Positions 9,500 through 19,733 are shown, counted from the first letter of the stretch. The stretch: 64,000 bases of DNA from Alphaproteobacteria bacterium CG1_02_46_17 (GCA_001871905.1 MNUG01000018.1:42113-106112); one strand, 5' to 3'. Notes: generated by a model from the sequence alone, not told the origin. Numbers and translations: made by a program.

Positions 9500-9859
9500 A
9501 TGGCAAAAGATTACGAAGAACTCACCAAAAATATTTCCCAATATATCGGTGAACTGAGAAAAGCAGCACCCGAGGCAATGCAAGGGTTTTCCGCACTGGC
9601 CAAAGGAGCCTTGCAAGATGGTGCATTAGACAAGAAAACCAAGGAACTGATTGCCTTGGCAATTGGTGTGGCTGTTCGGTGTGACGGATGTATTGGCTTT
9701 CACACCAAAGCATGCCTTGATCTGGGTGCGACGCGTGAAGAGGTCGCAGAAACTCTGGCGATGACCGTCTATATGGGCGGCGGGCCAAACCTGATGTATG
9801 CGGCAGATGCTCTTCGTGCCTACGATCAATTCGCAGGCAACGAAAAAGCAGCAGGATAA
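9500..9859 (+). CDS. Carboxymuconolactone decarboxylase family (AhpD-like) protein
   Basis: 119-residue all-helical protein of the CMD/AhpD family. The redox motif Cys61-Asp-Gly-Cys64 with His68 (CDGCIGFH) indicates a peroxidase-like or disulfide-exchange role rather than true carboxymuconolactone decarboxylation. A good Shine-Dalgarno (AGGAGC) precedes the ATG. It is divergent from the rhodanese gene, consistent with a small thiol-stress unit. It converges on galU. Confidence 0.85.
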   Translation: MAKDYEELTKNISQYIGELRKAAPEAMQGFSALAKGALQDGALDKKTKELIALAIGVAVRCDGCIGFHTKACLDLGATREEVAETLAMTVYMGGGPNLMYAADALRAYDQFAGNEKAAG

Positions 9860-9880
9860 ACGCGAAAGTTAAATCGGTTT

Positions 9881-10825
9881 TTAGGCCGCACGACTAACAG
9901 AAGAGGGTAATTTCTCTTCTGTTATGTTTTGTGAATAATGTTCCCGCAACTTCTCGGTCATATAGGCAACCAGTTCCGGAGCCAGATGTTCGCGTTCCAG
10001 ACCGTAAGCAATCTGGGCTTTGATAAATCCGATATCGTTTCCGCAATCGAGACGTTCGCCAACAAATTCGTAACCAAAGAAATCCTGATCTTTCAACATA
10101 TGGGCCATGGCATCGGTCAACTGGATTTCGCCTCCGGCACCCTTTTCATGTTTCGAAAGATAGTCAAAAATTTCAGGCTGCAAAATATAGCGTCCAAACA
10201 CTGCCATATTGGATGGTGCGTTATCTGGATCCGGTTTTTCAACCAGACCGGAAATCATAACGGTTTGACCATCACGACCTTTCACTCCCAGAATACCGTA
10301 TTTGGAAGTATCTCTTAACGGAACGGAACAGGTCGCAACCATATTGCCGCCATGGACGCGGTAACTCCCCATCATCTGTGCCAGACAGGATGTTTTGTTG
10401 CGAACGGTGTCATCGGGAAGAATAATGGCAAAGGGTTCATTGCCGACGAGCTCCCGCGCGCACCATACAGCATGCCCCAGACCAAGTGCTTTGTCCTGAC
10501 GAACAGTTTTGATGGCCCCTTCGGGAAGAGTAGAAGCTTTCACTTTTTCAATCTGCTCCGTCTTTCCTCTGAACTGAAGAACATCCATCAAAGGGGCAGG
10601 GGACGTGAAATGTTCCAGCAAGGATTTTTTACCATCACTGATTACAAAAATGAATTCTTCGATTCCGGCTTGAATGGCCTCCTCAACAGCCATCTGGATC
10701 AATGGACGATCAACGATAGTCAGCATTTCTTTTGGGATAGCCTTGGTTGCGGGTAACAGGCGGGTTGCCAAACCGGCTACCGGAAAAACGGCTTTACGAA
10801 CTGGTGCTGGATACTGTGTCATCAC
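9881..10825 (-). CDS. galU: UTP-glucose-1-phosphate uridylyltransferase
   Basis: Makes UDP-glucose from UTP and glucose-1-phosphate for surface polysaccharides. The nucleotidyltransferase signature AGLATRLLPATKAIPKEML occupies residues 17-35, and later runs (LGLGHAVWCA, ILPDDTV, LVEKPDPDNAPSN, GGEIQLTDAM) match GalU. Length (314) is slightly above the usual 290-300 because of a short C-terminal tail. Starts at 10825 and one codon later are both ATG. The gene appears monocistronic. Confidence 0.95.
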   Translation of the reverse strand: MMTQYPAPVRKAVFPVAGLATRLLPATKAIPKEMLTIVDRPLIQMAVEEAIQAGIEEFIFVISDGKKSLLEHFTSPAPLMDVLQFRGKTEQIEKVKASTLPEGAIKTVRQDKALGLGHAVWCARELVGNEPFAIILPDDTVRNKTSCLAQMMGSYRVHGGNMVATCSVPLRDTSKYGILGVKGRDGQTVMISGLVEKPDPDNAPSNMAVFGRYILQPEIFDYLSKHEKGAGGEIQLTDAMAHMLKDQDFFGYEFVGERLDCGNDIGFIKAQIAYGLEREHLAPELVAYMTEKLREHYSQNITEEKLPSSVSRAA

Positions 10826-11041
10826 GGGGCCTCTTTAATATGGGTATGAATTCTTATTTGCACGAACCTATTCGGAGGCTTTATGCCCCTTTTTCGCTGC
10901 AACGCAAACAACTTATGCCACAAAACATCGCAAATGTCCATTTATTATGGCAACTAAAACGAATTTTTATTACCAAATTTTGAAATTGATAAAAACATCA
11001 CTATAAATCAATAAGTTAAGATGGGGCTCTGGAATAGAAAA

Positions 11042-12988
11042 TCAAGAGCTCAGAGCCACAACCGGATCAAGCAGAGCTGCTTTTCGGGCGGGAAGATACC
11101 CAAAAACCAGACCGGTTCCGATTGCACAGAAAAAAGCCAACAGGGCGGGCCCGACGGTAAACACAATTTTGACATCGAAGAAAGTTAGAATTCCGCCTGT
11201 GGCAAGTCCGACTATGACGCCCAGAATACCGCCAATCGTACAAACAACCGCAGATTCGGTGTTGAACTGGATCAGAATATCCCGCATCCGCGCCCCAGTT
11301 GCCATCCGGATTCCGATTTCTCTCGTGCGCTCTGTGACACTCACCAACATGATATTCATCACGCCAATCCCCCCAACAAACAGGGAAATCGCGGCAACCG
11401 CCCCCAGAAGAATAGTCAAAGTATTTTGTGTCTCGGTGGCCATGGCCAAAAAGGCTGCCGTATTTCTAACCGAAAAATCTTCGGTTTTGTGGCGCTCTTT
11501 CAATAGGTCGGTAATTTGCTGTTGGGTTTGATCGACAATTGACGTATCGGCGATTCTGACTGTAATACCGTCCAGATAGTTTGAACCGAATAACCGTACC
11601 AGACCGGTTGTCACGGGAATGAATACGGCATTATCCTGATCCTGCCCCCACGGGGCCGCGCCCTTCTCATCCATGACACCGATAATCTCGAACGGGACAT
11701 TGCCAATCAGGATGGTCTCGCCAATCGGACTTTGGCCCATGGGGAAAAAAGTTGTTTTAACAGTTTTTCCGATCACCGCTACTGGCGCATAGGAGTTGAC
11801 ATCGGGGAGAGAGAAAAAAGTCCCCTCGACGACATACCAGTCTCTTGCCCGGGGAAAGTTTACGCCTTCGCCCTGAATGCTGGTTTGTAGATCAGTGTTG
11901 CCATAGCGGACAGTTTTGGTGCCGGTGCGTTCCGGTACAACCACATCGACATTGGGAAGCTCTTCAATGGCTTTGGAATCCTCGATCGTCAGGGTGGCGA
12001 TATCCCCGCTGCGGCGCATCCCCGGCGCTCCGGTTCTAACCGAAAGCAAATTGGTTCCCATGGAGCTGATTTGATCCAGAACACTTTTCTTGCTGCCATT
12101 CCCGACCGCCAGCATGGTAATAACCGCCGCCACTCCAATAACAATCCCGAGCAAAGTCAGGGCAGTTCTAAACTTGTTTGTTTTAAGAGACCTCAATGCC
12201 GTGACGATCGCCTCCGTCCATTCTCCTGCCGTAATCTGGATCGGGGAGGGAAGATGATCTTCCTTCATCTGGTGATCGTTGTGATAGGCATGAATAGGGT
12301 CAGTGTTCGATAAAGTATCAGATAAAACTTTTCCATCCTGAATGCGGATTTGACGATTGGCATGGGCCGCGACTTGTTCATCGTGGGTAATCAGAATAAT
12401 TGTACGGCCTTCCTTGTGGAGTTGCTTTAACAAATCCATAACTTCTTGTCCGCTGTGACTGTCCAGCGCCCCTGTGGGCTCATCGGCAAGAATAACGGGT
12501 GGGTCATTCATCAAGGCACGCGCAACCGCAACACGTTGCTGCTGACCACCTGAGAGTTGATTGGGACGGTGATCTGTGCGGTCACCAAGTCCCAGTCGCG
12601 ATAATATGTCGTGGGCGCGGCTGCGGCGATGGCTTTGATCCATACCGGCATACATAGCGGGAATCTCGACGTTTTCAGACGCTGTCGAGGTTTCCAGCAA
12701 ATTATAACGCTGGAAAATAAATCCGAAACTATCCCGCCGTAATGCGGCCAGTTCATCCGCAGTTAAGGACGATACATCATGCCCGCGCACCAGATAGGTT
12801 CCTGAACTGGATCGATCCAGACATCCGATAATATTCATCAATGTGGTTTTTCCTGAACCGGATTGTCCCATAATGGCGACAAACTCTCCGTCATGAATAT
12901 CCAGAGAAACACCGTTCAAGGCGTGGACAACGGCCTCACCATTTTGAAAGCTGCGTGTAATATCGCGAAGGGACAGGATTACACTCAT
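11042..12988 (-). CDS. macB: MacB-type ABC transporter, fused ATPase and permease
   Basis: Inner-membrane ATPase/permease of a tripartite MacAB-type exporter. The N-terminal ABC domain shows Walker A GQSGSGKTT (41-49), signature LSGGQQQR (144-151) and Walker B VILADEPTG (164-172). The C-terminal FtsX-like permease has one membrane segment near residue 275, a large periplasmic domain and three closing membrane helices including GGIGVMNIMLVSVTERTREIG. It overlaps macA by 4 nt, so the two are translationally coupled. Substrate could be a macrolide, peptide or lipoprotein; no outer-membrane TolC gene is in the window. Confidence 0.92.
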   Translation of the reverse strand: MSVILSLRDITRSFQNGEAVVHALNGVSLDIHDGEFVAIMGQSGSGKTTLMNIIGCLDRSSSGTYLVRGHDVSSLTADELAALRRDSFGFIFQRYNLLETSTASENVEIPAMYAGMDQSHRRSRAHDILSRLGLGDRTDHRPNQLSGGQQQRVAVARALMNDPPVILADEPTGALDSHSGQEVMDLLKQLHKEGRTIILITHDEQVAAHANRQIRIQDGKVLSDTLSNTDPIHAYHNDHQMKEDHLPSPIQITAGEWTEAIVTALRSLKTNKFRTALTLLGIVIGVAAVITMLAVGNGSKKSVLDQISSMGTNLLSVRTGAPGMRRSGDIATLTIEDSKAIEELPNVDVVVPERTGTKTVRYGNTDLQTSIQGEGVNFPRARDWYVVEGTFFSLPDVNSYAPVAVIGKTVKTTFFPMGQSPIGETILIGNVPFEIIGVMDEKGAAPWGQDQDNAVFIPVTTGLVRLFGSNYLDGITVRIADTSIVDQTQQQITDLLKERHKTEDFSVRNTAAFLAMATETQNTLTILLGAVAAISLFVGGIGVMNIMLVSVTERTREIGIRMATGARMRDILIQFNTESAVVCTIGGILGVIVGLATGGILTFFDVKIVFTVGPALLAFFCAIGTGLVFGYLPARKAALLDPVVALSS

Positions 12989-14166
12989 AAACCTGGCATC
13001 CCCATTTTTGGAGATTGCTGGGCTGCATCGGTTGAAATCTGAGGAACCAGAACGCGGTCGCCTTCGGATAATCCGGAGATAATTTGTGCTGACGTTCGAT
13101 CGGTTAATCCAACAATGACTGTTTTATCTTGTGAACTGTCTGGTTGCGCCATCGGAATTTTTATCAAATAGGCCTGACCTTCTTTGGTATCCGATTGGGC
13201 AACGCGTTTCACCAAGGAGGACACAGGGATCAGTAAGACATTTTCGGCATTCCCCAAAACAAAATACATTTGCGTGGTCATGCCCGTCATCAATGCGCGG
13301 TCTTTGTTATCGACATCCACCAGAACAGAATACAAAACCACATTATTTTCTGTCACGGGGGTGGGCAGAATCTGGCGGACATGGCCAACCCATTTTCGGG
13401 AATTGGAACCTAGTGTCGTAAAATAAACATCCATGCCATCTTTCAAACGCGAAACATCTGCTTCGGCGACTTGGGCCTGCGCAGTCATGGTGTCGAGGTC
13501 GGCAACGCGTCCAATGGTCGGCGTGGTTTGATTGGCGTTAACGGTTTCACCTTCTTTGACATCAAGACTAACAATGGTGCCGGTCATGGGGGCATAAATT
13601 TTTGTATAATTCAGATTGGTTTTATCTTTATCCAGTTCGGACTGGGCTTGCTGGATTTGGGCCTCCAGAGAATCAATCTGTGCTTTTGCGACATTCAAAT
13701 CTGTTTCTGATTGTTCAAAGGTTTCGCGACTAATGGCCTGATTTTTAACCAGATTGGCATATCGGTTATAATCCCGTTGAGCCTGTTTCAGTGTAGCCTG
13801 CTTTTCTTTCTTCTGAGCTTCGAGCATAGATAATTGGGCATTATCACTGGCAATCTGGCTTTCATAAATTTCGGGGTCAATTTCGGCGATCAAATCTCCT
13901 TCAGTGACATCATCCCCGATATCGAAATGAAGCTTGGTGATTTGTCCTGAAACTTGGGCTCCAACATCGACATAATTGCGTGGCTCCAGAGTTCCTTGTG
14001 ATGTAACTTCGGTCTTGATATTTCCCACTGTGACCGTTGCGACGATCTTGCCACCAGATGCGGTGGATGTGGAGCTATTCTGGGAAAAATAGAAGAAATA
14101 AAGAGCCGCAGCAGCCATAATTCCAAAAAGAAAGAGGAATAGAACTGTTTTTGTTTTTTTCGTCAT
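12985..14166 (-). CDS. macA: MacA-type periplasmic adaptor (membrane fusion protein)
   Basis: Links the MacB permease to an outer-membrane channel. One N-terminal transmembrane segment (about residues 8-27), a lipoyl half-domain (VDVGAQVSGQITKLHFDIGD), a long coiled-coil hairpin (about residues 105-190, rich in Gln, Lys, Glu and Leu), the second lipoyl half (IYAPMTGTIVSLDVKEGETV) and beta-barrel domains are all visible. It is first in the macAB operon. Confidence 0.92.
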   Translation of the reverse strand: MTKKTKTVLFLFLFGIMAAAALYFFYFSQNSSTSTASGGKIVATVTVGNIKTEVTSQGTLEPRNYVDVGAQVSGQITKLHFDIGDDVTEGDLIAEIDPEIYESQIASDNAQLSMLEAQKKEKQATLKQAQRDYNRYANLVKNQAISRETFEQSETDLNVAKAQIDSLEAQIQQAQSELDKDKTNLNYTKIYAPMTGTIVSLDVKEGETVNANQTTPTIGRVADLDTMTAQAQVAEADVSRLKDGMDVYFTTLGSNSRKWVGHVRQILPTPVTENNVVLYSVLVDVDNKDRALMTGMTTQMYFVLGNAENVLLIPVSSLVKRVAQSDTKEGQAYLIKIPMAQPDSSQDKTVIVGLTDRTSAQIISGLSEGDRVLVPQISTDAAQQSPKMGMPGL

Positions 14167-14243
14167 GTTGATCTAAACCCTTAAAAGCATGAACTACTTG
14201 AAACATAACGTAGTGGAATAGAGAAATTCCCCGCTACAAACAA

Positions 14244-14271
14244 AAAAAGAAGCAGATAACTGCTTCTTTTT
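14244..14271 (-). terminator. Intrinsic terminator of the leu-ppa operon
   Basis: A 12-bp stem (14260-14271 with 14244-14255) with an ATAA loop lies 22 nt past the ppa stop. The minus strand continues into T residues. The A/T-rich base makes it potentially active on both strands. Confidence 0.85.
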
Positions 14272-14293
14272 GGAAAACCCCGCTATAGACAGG

Positions 14294-14830
14294 TTATTTT
14301 CCTTCTCTTTTGTAACGCTCTACGCCTTCGAGGATCAATTCTCCGGCTTTCTTGGCGTCACCCCATCCCAGAACCTTTGACCATTTATTTGGCTCCAAGT
14401 CCTTGTAATGGGTGAAGAAGTGGCAGATTTTCTCCCGCAGAATCGGGCGGATCTGATCGATATCTTCGACATTGTCATGGTAGGGGTAAAGTTTGGCATG
14501 AGGAACGGCGATGATTTTTTCATCAATCCCACCATCATCTTCCATCAACAACACGCCGACCGGCCGGGCCCGCATGACGGAGCCAGGCATAACAGCCTGA
14601 CGGGTGATAACCAAAACATCAACGGGGTCGCCATCACCGGACAAGGTGTGGGAAATAAATCCGTAATTTCCTGGATAATACATGGCGGTGTGCAGGAAAC
14701 GGTCAACAAACATCGCACCGGATTCTTTATCGATTTCGTATTTAACCGGTTCTCCACCCATTGGATTTTCGATGATGACATTCACGTCAAAAGGTAAGTC
14801 TTTACCGGGGGATATTTTCATGTAATCCAT
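14294..14830 (-). CDS. ppa: Inorganic pyrophosphatase, family I
   Basis: Mg-dependent hydrolysis of pyrophosphate. The 178-residue protein carries the signature DGDPVDVLV (residues 66-74, metal-binding Asp66, Asp68 and Asp71), with YYPGNYGFI upstream. It begins 1 nt after the leuB stop, so it is the last gene of the leu operon and probably translationally coupled. An ATG at codon 4 is an alternative start. Confidence 0.95.
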   Translation of the reverse strand: MDYMKISPGKDLPFDVNVIIENPMGGEPVKYEIDKESGAMFVDRFLHTAMYYPGNYGFISHTLSGDGDPVDVLVITRQAVMPGSVMRARPVGVLLMEDDGGIDEKIIAVPHAKLYPYHDNVEDIDQIRPILREKICHFFTHYKDLEPNKWSKVLGWGDAKKAGELILEGVERYKREGK

Positions 14831-14831
14831 A

Positions 14832-15947
14832 TCAAGCAGCTCTCTTCAATTTTGATTTCAATTCAGCGATGACAGCGTCCCCGATTTCCGAGGTTCCTGC
14901 CAGAGTGCATCCTTCGGCCATAATATCGCCGGTGCGCAGTCCGTTATCCAGAACGGCGCGGGATGCCGCCTCTATATGGTCGGCAATGTTGGTTTGGTCA
15001 AGAGAAAAACGCAAAGCCATGGCAAAACTCAGGATTGCTGCCATTGGATTGGCCTTGTTCTGTCCGGCAATATCCGGAGCCGAACCGTGAACCGGCTCAT
15101 AAAGGGCGTTTTGATGTCCGGCCTCGTCCCGCGCCCCGAGCGAAGCCGAGGGCAACATTCCCAGTGATCCGGTCAGCATCGAGGCTTCATCGGACAAAAT
15201 GTCCCCGAACAGATTATCCGTGACGATCACATCGAATTGACGCGGGTTCTTTAGAAGCTGCATGGCGCAATTGTCGGCATACATATGGGAAAGTTGGACA
15301 TCTGGATATTCTGGAGCGAGCTTTGTGACGTCTTCACGCCATAATTTTCCACTTTCCATGACATTGGCTTTTTCGCAGGAACATAATTTCTTGCTGCGTT
15401 TTTGCGCGAGCTCGAACGCAACGCGTGCCACACGCTGAATTTCCGACGTGGTGTAAACTTGCGTATTGACTCCTTGACGCTCCCCGTTGGGCAAGGTGGT
15501 AATGCCGCGCGGTTCGCCGAAATAAACACCGCCAGTCAGTTCGCGGACGATCAATATATCAAGACCACGGATAATCTCGGGTTTGAGTGTCGAAGCGTCT
15601 ATCAGCGCATCAAAAACCAGAGCAGGGCGCAAATTGGCAAACAACCCCAGTTCCTTTCGGATTTTTAGAAGACCAGCTTCAGGGCGGATGTTATAATCCA
15701 CCTTGTCCCATTTTGGTCCGCCCACGGCTCCCAATAAAACACAATCGGCTTGTCTGCCAAGTTCAATGGTTTCATCTGTAACGGGAACACCATGTTCATC
15801 AATCGACGCGCCACCAATGGGCCGTTCCGTAATTTGGATATTGGAAATCCCCTCATTATTCAGAAAGGAAATGATCTTTTTAACCTCGCCCATAACCTCT
15901 GGGCCAATACCATCACCGGAGGTCATCAGAATTTTTTTTACAGCCAT
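14832..15947 (-). CDS. leuB: 3-Isopropylmalate dehydrogenase
   Basis: NAD-dependent oxidative decarboxylation step of leucine synthesis. The 371-residue protein has the isocitrate/isopropylmalate dehydrogenase fold with GDGIGPEV near the N-terminus, the substrate arginine run [10 protein letters not shown], the metal-site segment [20 protein letters not shown] and the NAD-site [17 protein letters not shown]. It overlaps leuD by 10 nt and abuts ppa. Confidence 0.96.
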   Translation of the reverse strand: MAVKKILMTSGDGIGPEVMGEVKKIISFLNNEGISNIQITERPIGGASIDEHGVPVTDETIELGRQADCVLLGAVGGPKWDKVDYNIRPEAGLLKIRKELGLFANLRPALVFDALIDASTLKPEIIRGLDILIVRELTGGVYFGEPRGITTLPNGERQGVNTQVYTTSEIQRVARVAFELAQKRSKKLCSCEKANVMESGKLWREDVTKLAPEYPDVQLSHMYADNCAMQLLKNPRQFDVIVTDNLFGDILSDEASMLTGSLGMLPSASLGARDEAGHQNALYEPVHGSAPDIAGQNKANPMAAILSFAMALRFSLDQTNIADHIEAASRAVLDNGLRTGDIMAEGCTLAGTSEIGDAVIAELKSKLKRAA

Positions 15948-16534
15948 GGTTTTTCTTCCGCTCTTTTTTCTTCATAAGATGAAATAAAACTTTCTTTTTC
16001 CAAAGTCAGACCGATATCATCAAGGCCATTCATCAGACACTGTTTGCGGAATGGATCAACATCAAAATCATAGACGTCATTGCCACAGACAATTTTTTGT
16101 TGATCGAGATCAATAGTAATCTCTTTTTTATCTGATCCGACTTTCAAAAGCGCGTCAACCTGTTCTTGCGGAATGGCAATCGGCAAGATGCCATTCTTGA
16201 AACAGTTATTGAAAAAAATATCGGAATAGCTTGGCGCGATGATGCAACGAATTCCGAAATCGAGCAAAGCCCACGGGGCATGTTCACGACTGGATCCACA
16301 GCCGAAATTATCTCCCGCAACCAGAATGGTTGAAGATGTGTAAGGATCGCGGTTCAATACAAAATCAGGTTTGGGGGCGCCGTGATCGTCAAAACGCATT
16401 TCAAAGAATAAGCCAGAAGCAAGCCCCGTACGTTTGATCGTCCGCAGGAATTGTTTGGGGATAATCATATCGGTGTCGATATTAATCAACGGTAGCGGCG
16501 CAGGGATACTGGTCAGTTTTACGAAGGGTTGCAT
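15938..16534 (-). CDS. leuD: 3-Isopropylmalate dehydratase small subunit
   Basis: Pairs with LeuC to isomerise 2- to 3-isopropylmalate. The 198-residue swivel-domain protein shows [13 protein letters not shown] near residue 20 and the conserved [17 protein letters not shown]. It overlaps both neighbours (16 nt with the unknown gene upstream, 10 nt with leuB), so the whole operon looks translationally coupled. Confidence 0.95.
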   Translation of the reverse strand: MQPFVKLTSIPAPLPLINIDTDMIIPKQFLRTIKRTGLASGLFFEMRFDDHGAPKPDFVLNRDPYTSSTILVAGDNFGCGSSREHAPWALLDFGIRCIIAPSYSDIFFNNCFKNGILPIAIPQEQVDALLKVGSDKKEITIDLDQQKIVCGNDVYDFDVDPFRKQCLMNGLDDIGLTLEKESFISSYEEKRAEEKPWL

Positions 16535-17346
16535 TCGATTCCTCCGTTAATTTCTTTCAATTTTCTGCATTCATCCGTCAATGGTTTTGGCATCGGCGGA
16601 GGGGCAACACCAATTGCGCGATCAAATTCATCCTGATATCTCCAGACAAATAATTCATGGGATATCGGGGTATGTCCAATGGGCGTATGGGCAGGAAGTT
16701 TTTTACTCACAGCAAGGTGAGGTTCGCCTTCTACCATCATGGGTCTGATGCGGCTGTGGAAACTTGCAGAAAAGAATGAACGATAGAGATCGGTGGCGAA
16801 AAGATATCCCATTTCCCAAAAGGCTGGTTTTTGCTTTCGTGCAAAAAAATTAAAATCAGCCATAAAATGTCCTTGGGCTGTTGCGTGCAGAGAACTTGTT
16901 TCTGAGTAATCTTCAGGAAGTTCCACACCGTTTCTCGAGCCGGAGATTACAAAGATCGGGGTACTGTGCCCTCCCATAAACAAACCGTTCGAAGCAATTC
17001 TTTCTTTTTTACCAGACAATAATTCGGCATCGGCAGGCTGTGAAGTCTCTCCGTTATATCCTGTTGGCGTCAGCATATAGAATTCTGGATCGCGGTTGGG
17101 CATATGAATGACGGCAACCGAAGGGGTCACGCGGTAAGCGCGTGGAAAATCATTTTTGTTGTAATCAACCGTGATAACAGGTTTCAAGTCGAGGGCCTCC
17201 TTGATTTGTGCAAGTTGCTCTGCGGTTAATTTTGGCAAACCCTGAAGTTTATATACTCGTTGATATAACTGGTCGGCGGCCTCATGGGATCGACCTTTTA
17301 AATGGTATATTTCTTGCGGAGCTTTTTTGATTTGTTCGTTGTCCAT
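16519..17346 (-). CDS. Hypothetical protein embedded in the leu operon
   Basis: Unrecognised 275-residue soluble protein with no signal peptide or membrane segment. It starts 2 nt after the leuC stop and overlaps leuD by 16 nt, so it is co-translated with the isopropylmalate isomerase subunits. Features include an N-terminal charged helical stretch, a central region rich in Gly, His and aromatic residues ([20 protein letters not shown]), a Phe-rich segment ([19 protein letters not shown]) and a Pro-rich C-terminus with two cysteines. No function is assigned. leuC and leuD are normally adjacent or separated by small genes, so its position is unusual. Confidence 0.72.
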   Translation of the reverse strand: MDNEQIKKAPQEIYHLKGRSHEAADQLYQRVYKLQGLPKLTAEQLAQIKEALDLKPVITVDYNKNDFPRAYRVTPSVAVIHMPNRDPEFYMLTPTGYNGETSQPADAELLSGKKERIASNGLFMGGHSTPIFVISGSRNGVELPEDYSETSSLHATAQGHFMADFNFFARKQKPAFWEMGYLFATDLYRSFFSASFHSRIRPMMVEGEPHLAVSKKLPAHTPIGHTPISHELFVWRYQDEFDRAIGVAPPPMPKPLTDECRKLKEINGGIECNPS

Positions 17347-17348
17347 TT

Positions 17349-18746
17349 TTATAACTTTCTTATGTCTGTGAGTTTTCCTGTGATTGCCGCCGCAGCAGCC
17401 ATAGCAGGGGAGAGAAGGTGGGTGCGGCTTCCGCGTCCCTGACGACCTTCAAAGTTGCGGTTGGATGTCGAGGCGCACCGCTCGCCAGCATTCAAACGGT
17501 CTTCGTTCATACCAAGGCAGAGCGAGCATCCGGGTTCGCGCCATTCAAATCCGGCATCCAGAAATATTTTATCCAGACCTTCGCGTTCGGCCTGTTCTTT
17601 GACCAGACCAGACCCCGGAACGATCATTGCTTGCACATGGGGTGACACATGCTGGCCTTCAATAACTTTGGCTGCCGCACGCAAATCTTCAATGCGGCCA
17701 TTGGTGCAAGATCCGATAAAAACTTTATCAATTACAACATCGGTCAGGTTGGTTCCGGCAGTGAGCCCCATATAATCGAGCGCCCGCAGCATCGCGGCCT
17801 TTTTATTAGGGTCGCTTTCGTTCTCCGGATCAGGAACAACACCTGTGATCGGCAAAACATCTTGTGGGGATGTTCCCCATGTCACGCTAGGGGCGATATC
17901 ATTGGCATCAATATGGATTTCCTTGTCAAAGAGTGCGCCGTCGTCGGTCGGCAGGGAGTCCCACCATGTGACGGCTCTATCCCAGTCGTCCCCTTGCGGA
18001 GCCATCGGGCGATCTTTGATATATTCGAAGGTTGTCTGGTCAGGGGCGATCAATCCGGCGCGGGCTCCGGCCTCAATCGACATATTGCAAATGGTCATGC
18101 GACCTTCCATCGACAGATTCCGGATAGCAGAACCTGCATATTCAATCACATATCCGGTGCCGCCTGCGGTTCCGATCAAACCGATAATGTGCAGAACAAT
18201 GTCTTTGGCCGTCACGCAGTCATGAAGATCACCCTCAACAGTAATCCGCATCGTCTTGGCGGGTTTTTGAATTAGGGTTTGTGTCGCCAGAACATGTTCG
18301 ACTTCGGATGTTCCAATGCCGAATGCCAAAGCACCAAAAGCGCCATGCGTGGATGTGTGGCTGTCGCCGCAGACAATTGTCATGCCGGGCTGTGTAAATC
18401 CTTGCTCGGGGCCGATAATATGGACGATGCCCTGACGTTTGTCGGACATACCAAAATAGGTAATGCCAAACTCTTCGACATTTTGCTCCAGAGTTTCGAT
18501 CTGCAGCTTGCTTTCAGGGTCTTTGATTCCAAGGGCGCGATCAGTGGTCGGGACGTTATGATCTGCCACCGCAAGCGTCGCCTGAATGTTGCGAACTTTA
18601 CGACCCGCCATGCGCAATCCTTCAAAGGCTTGGGGGGACGTGACTTCATGTATCAGATGCCGATCAATATAGATCAGACAAGTGCCGTCAGGCGCCTTGT
18701 GAACCACGTGGGCATCCCAGATTTTTTCGAATAATGTTTTTGCCAT
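17349..18746 (-). CDS. leuC: 3-Isopropylmalate dehydratase large subunit
   Basis: Aconitase-family [4Fe-4S] enzyme of leucine synthesis. Cluster ligands are visible at Cys347 (GSCTNGR), Cys407 and Cys410 (CSLCLGMN). The N-terminal KIWDAHVV and [21 protein letters not shown] are standard. Length 465 matches the family. No Shine-Dalgarno precedes the ATG; a good promoter ends about 6 nt upstream, so the mRNA may be leaderless. It heads leuC-unknown-leuD-leuB-ppa. Confidence 0.96.
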   Translation of the reverse strand: MAKTLFEKIWDAHVVHKAPDGTCLIYIDRHLIHEVTSPQAFEGLRMAGRKVRNIQATLAVADHNVPTTDRALGIKDPESKLQIETLEQNVEEFGITYFGMSDKRQGIVHIIGPEQGFTQPGMTIVCGDSHTSTHGAFGALAFGIGTSEVEHVLATQTLIQKPAKTMRITVEGDLHDCVTAKDIVLHIIGLIGTAGGTGYVIEYAGSAIRNLSMEGRMTICNMSIEAGARAGLIAPDQTTFEYIKDRPMAPQGDDWDRAVTWWDSLPTDDGALFDKEIHIDANDIAPSVTWGTSPQDVLPITGVVPDPENESDPNKKAAMLRALDYMGLTAGTNLTDVVIDKVFIGSCTNGRIEDLRAAAKVIEGQHVSPHVQAMIVPGSGLVKEQAEREGLDKIFLDAGFEWREPGCSLCLGMNEDRLNAGERCASTSNRNFEGRQGRGSRTHLLSPAMAAAAAITGKLTDIRKL

Positions 18747-18749
18747 ATG

Positions 18750-18781
18750 TATATATAGCGAAAGAAACTCTGATTTCTCAA
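18750..18781 (-). promoter_or_regulatory. leuC: Promoter of the leu operon
   Basis: On the minus strand TTGAGA (18776-18781) is followed after 18 nt by TATATA (18752-18757). The expected transcription start falls at or next to the leuC ATG (18744-18746), predicting a leaderless mRNA. Confidence 0.6.
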
Positions 18782-18842
18782 GTTTTATCGTGAGGCGATA
18801 TTTTTTTATTGTAACCTTATGGTAACTTATGAAAGTTAAGAC

Positions 18843-19325
18843 ATGAAGTTAAAATTCAATCATGTGGTAAACGCACTTTCTGCCGTGGCAATCAGCTCTG
18901 CGGCGTATGTCTCTCTGGATAATTCCGTAACGGCGAAGAACTCATTTACAACAGCTTGCGTAGGGGGTGGCTACGACTTTGGCGAAAAGCGCGGCGACGT
19001 CATGTTCGTGGTGATTTATTCCAAAGGACAAGAGTCTTTATCTGGTTTGCGTGGCGAGCTCAGCGGTTTGGATTATGATGTTCTGGCGGTTGCACCGAGA
19101 TCAATATTTGGCCAAAGTTCTGATAAAAAACAGCAGCAAGATCTATACGCTTATACTCACTACGGACAGGGTGAGGTAATGGAAGGGGCAGGGCCGCTGG
19201 CAATCATACGTGTGAGTGAGTCGGAAGAGACATGCACCCTGCATTTTGCCTATCGGCCTCCGGAAGGTGGCGAGATGGTGAGTTCCAAATTATCCGCCCC
19301 GATCTATGGGGATTTGGAACGGTAA
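18843..19325 (+). CDS. Hypothetical exported protein
   Basis: Unrecognised 160-residue protein with a signal-peptide-like N-terminus (basic KLKFNH, hydrophobic stretch to about residue 22). Two cysteines near residues 39 and 131 could form a disulfide. Divergent from leuC. A short inverted repeat (TAACTT/AAGTTA, 18823-18838) lies just upstream and the Shine-Dalgarno is weak. It is the first of four small unknown plus-strand genes running to 20526. Confidence 0.6.
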   Translation: MKLKFNHVVNALSAVAISSAAYVSLDNSVTAKNSFTTACVGGGYDFGEKRGDVMFVVIYSKGQESLSGLRGELSGLDYDVLAVAPRSIFGQSSDKKQQQDLYAYTHYGQGEVMEGAGPLAIIRVSESEETCTLHFAYRPPEGGEMVSSKLSAPIYGDLER

Positions 19326-19360
19326 TTATTTCCATATTTTTAACCTTTAGGATCCATAAT

Positions 19361-19385
19361 CTCTATTACAAGTGAGTAAATAGAG
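19361..19385 (+). promoter_or_regulatory. Inverted repeat between promoter and Shine-Dalgarno
   Basis: A 7-bp inverted repeat (CTCTATT 19361-19367, AATAGAG 19379-19385) starts directly after a possible -10 box (CATAAT, 19355-19360) and ends just before the Shine-Dalgarno AAGAGG (19386-19391). It could be an operator or a 5'-end mRNA hairpin. Confidence 0.4.
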
Positions 19386-19397
19386 AAGAGGTTTGAT

Positions 19398-19688
19398 ATG
19401 CCAGCACCGGATTTAACATGCGAATTTGACGCCAAAGCTGGAACAGCAGCAATCGTAGAGGCCAAAACCGGTAATGCTGTGATGTTCGGACAGAATATGG
19501 AAGATGTCTCCAAAAGCTTTGTTAACAAGATTTTTGGAGCGCGTCCTGGTCAGGATTATGAAGGCGAGGCCATCCTGCCTAAAGGGAATGGCCAGTCTGC
19601 TGGAAATTTTACTGTGTCAACCTATTCCGCCGATCAAGTTGCCTGTAAGGCTCCCGGAATTGGGCCTGTTCTCGGCCCAAAACGATAA
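19398..19688 (+). CDS. Hypothetical protein
   Basis: Unrecognised 96-residue protein without a signal peptide. It has two cysteines (residues 8 and 84) and a Gly/Pro-rich C-terminus (APGIGPVLGPKR). The Shine-Dalgarno AAGAGG is well placed for the ATG at 19398. It has its own candidate promoter and inverted repeat, like the next two genes. Confidence 0.6.
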   Translation: MPAPDLTCEFDAKAGTAAIVEAKTGNAVMFGQNMEDVSKSFVNKIFGARPGQDYEGEAILPKGNGQSAGNFTVSTYSADQVACKAPGIGPVLGPKR

Positions 19689-19704
19689 AAATACAAACCA
19701 GCCC

Positions 19705-19733
19705 TTGATTTTTTAATAAGAATCACCTATCTA
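19705..19733 (+). promoter_or_regulatory. Promoter of the small lipoprotein gene
   Basis: TTGATT (19705-19710), a 17-nt spacer and TATCTA (19728-19733) form a plausible vegetative promoter 32 nt before the lipoprotein start. Confidence 0.5.

Noticed and set aside
9898..9921. 8-bp inverted repeat CAGAAGAG/CTCTTCTG near the galU 3' end
   Set aside because: Lies within galU coding sequence. It could terminate the convergent AhpD-like gene, but the T tract is weak.
11025..11057. Inverted repeat GGCTCTG/CAGAGCC at the macB 3' end
   Set aside because: Overlaps coding sequence, has an 18-nt or longer loop and no T tract; not called as a terminator.
17649..18275. 208-codon plus-strand ORF
   Set aside because: Antisense to leuC; shadow frame.
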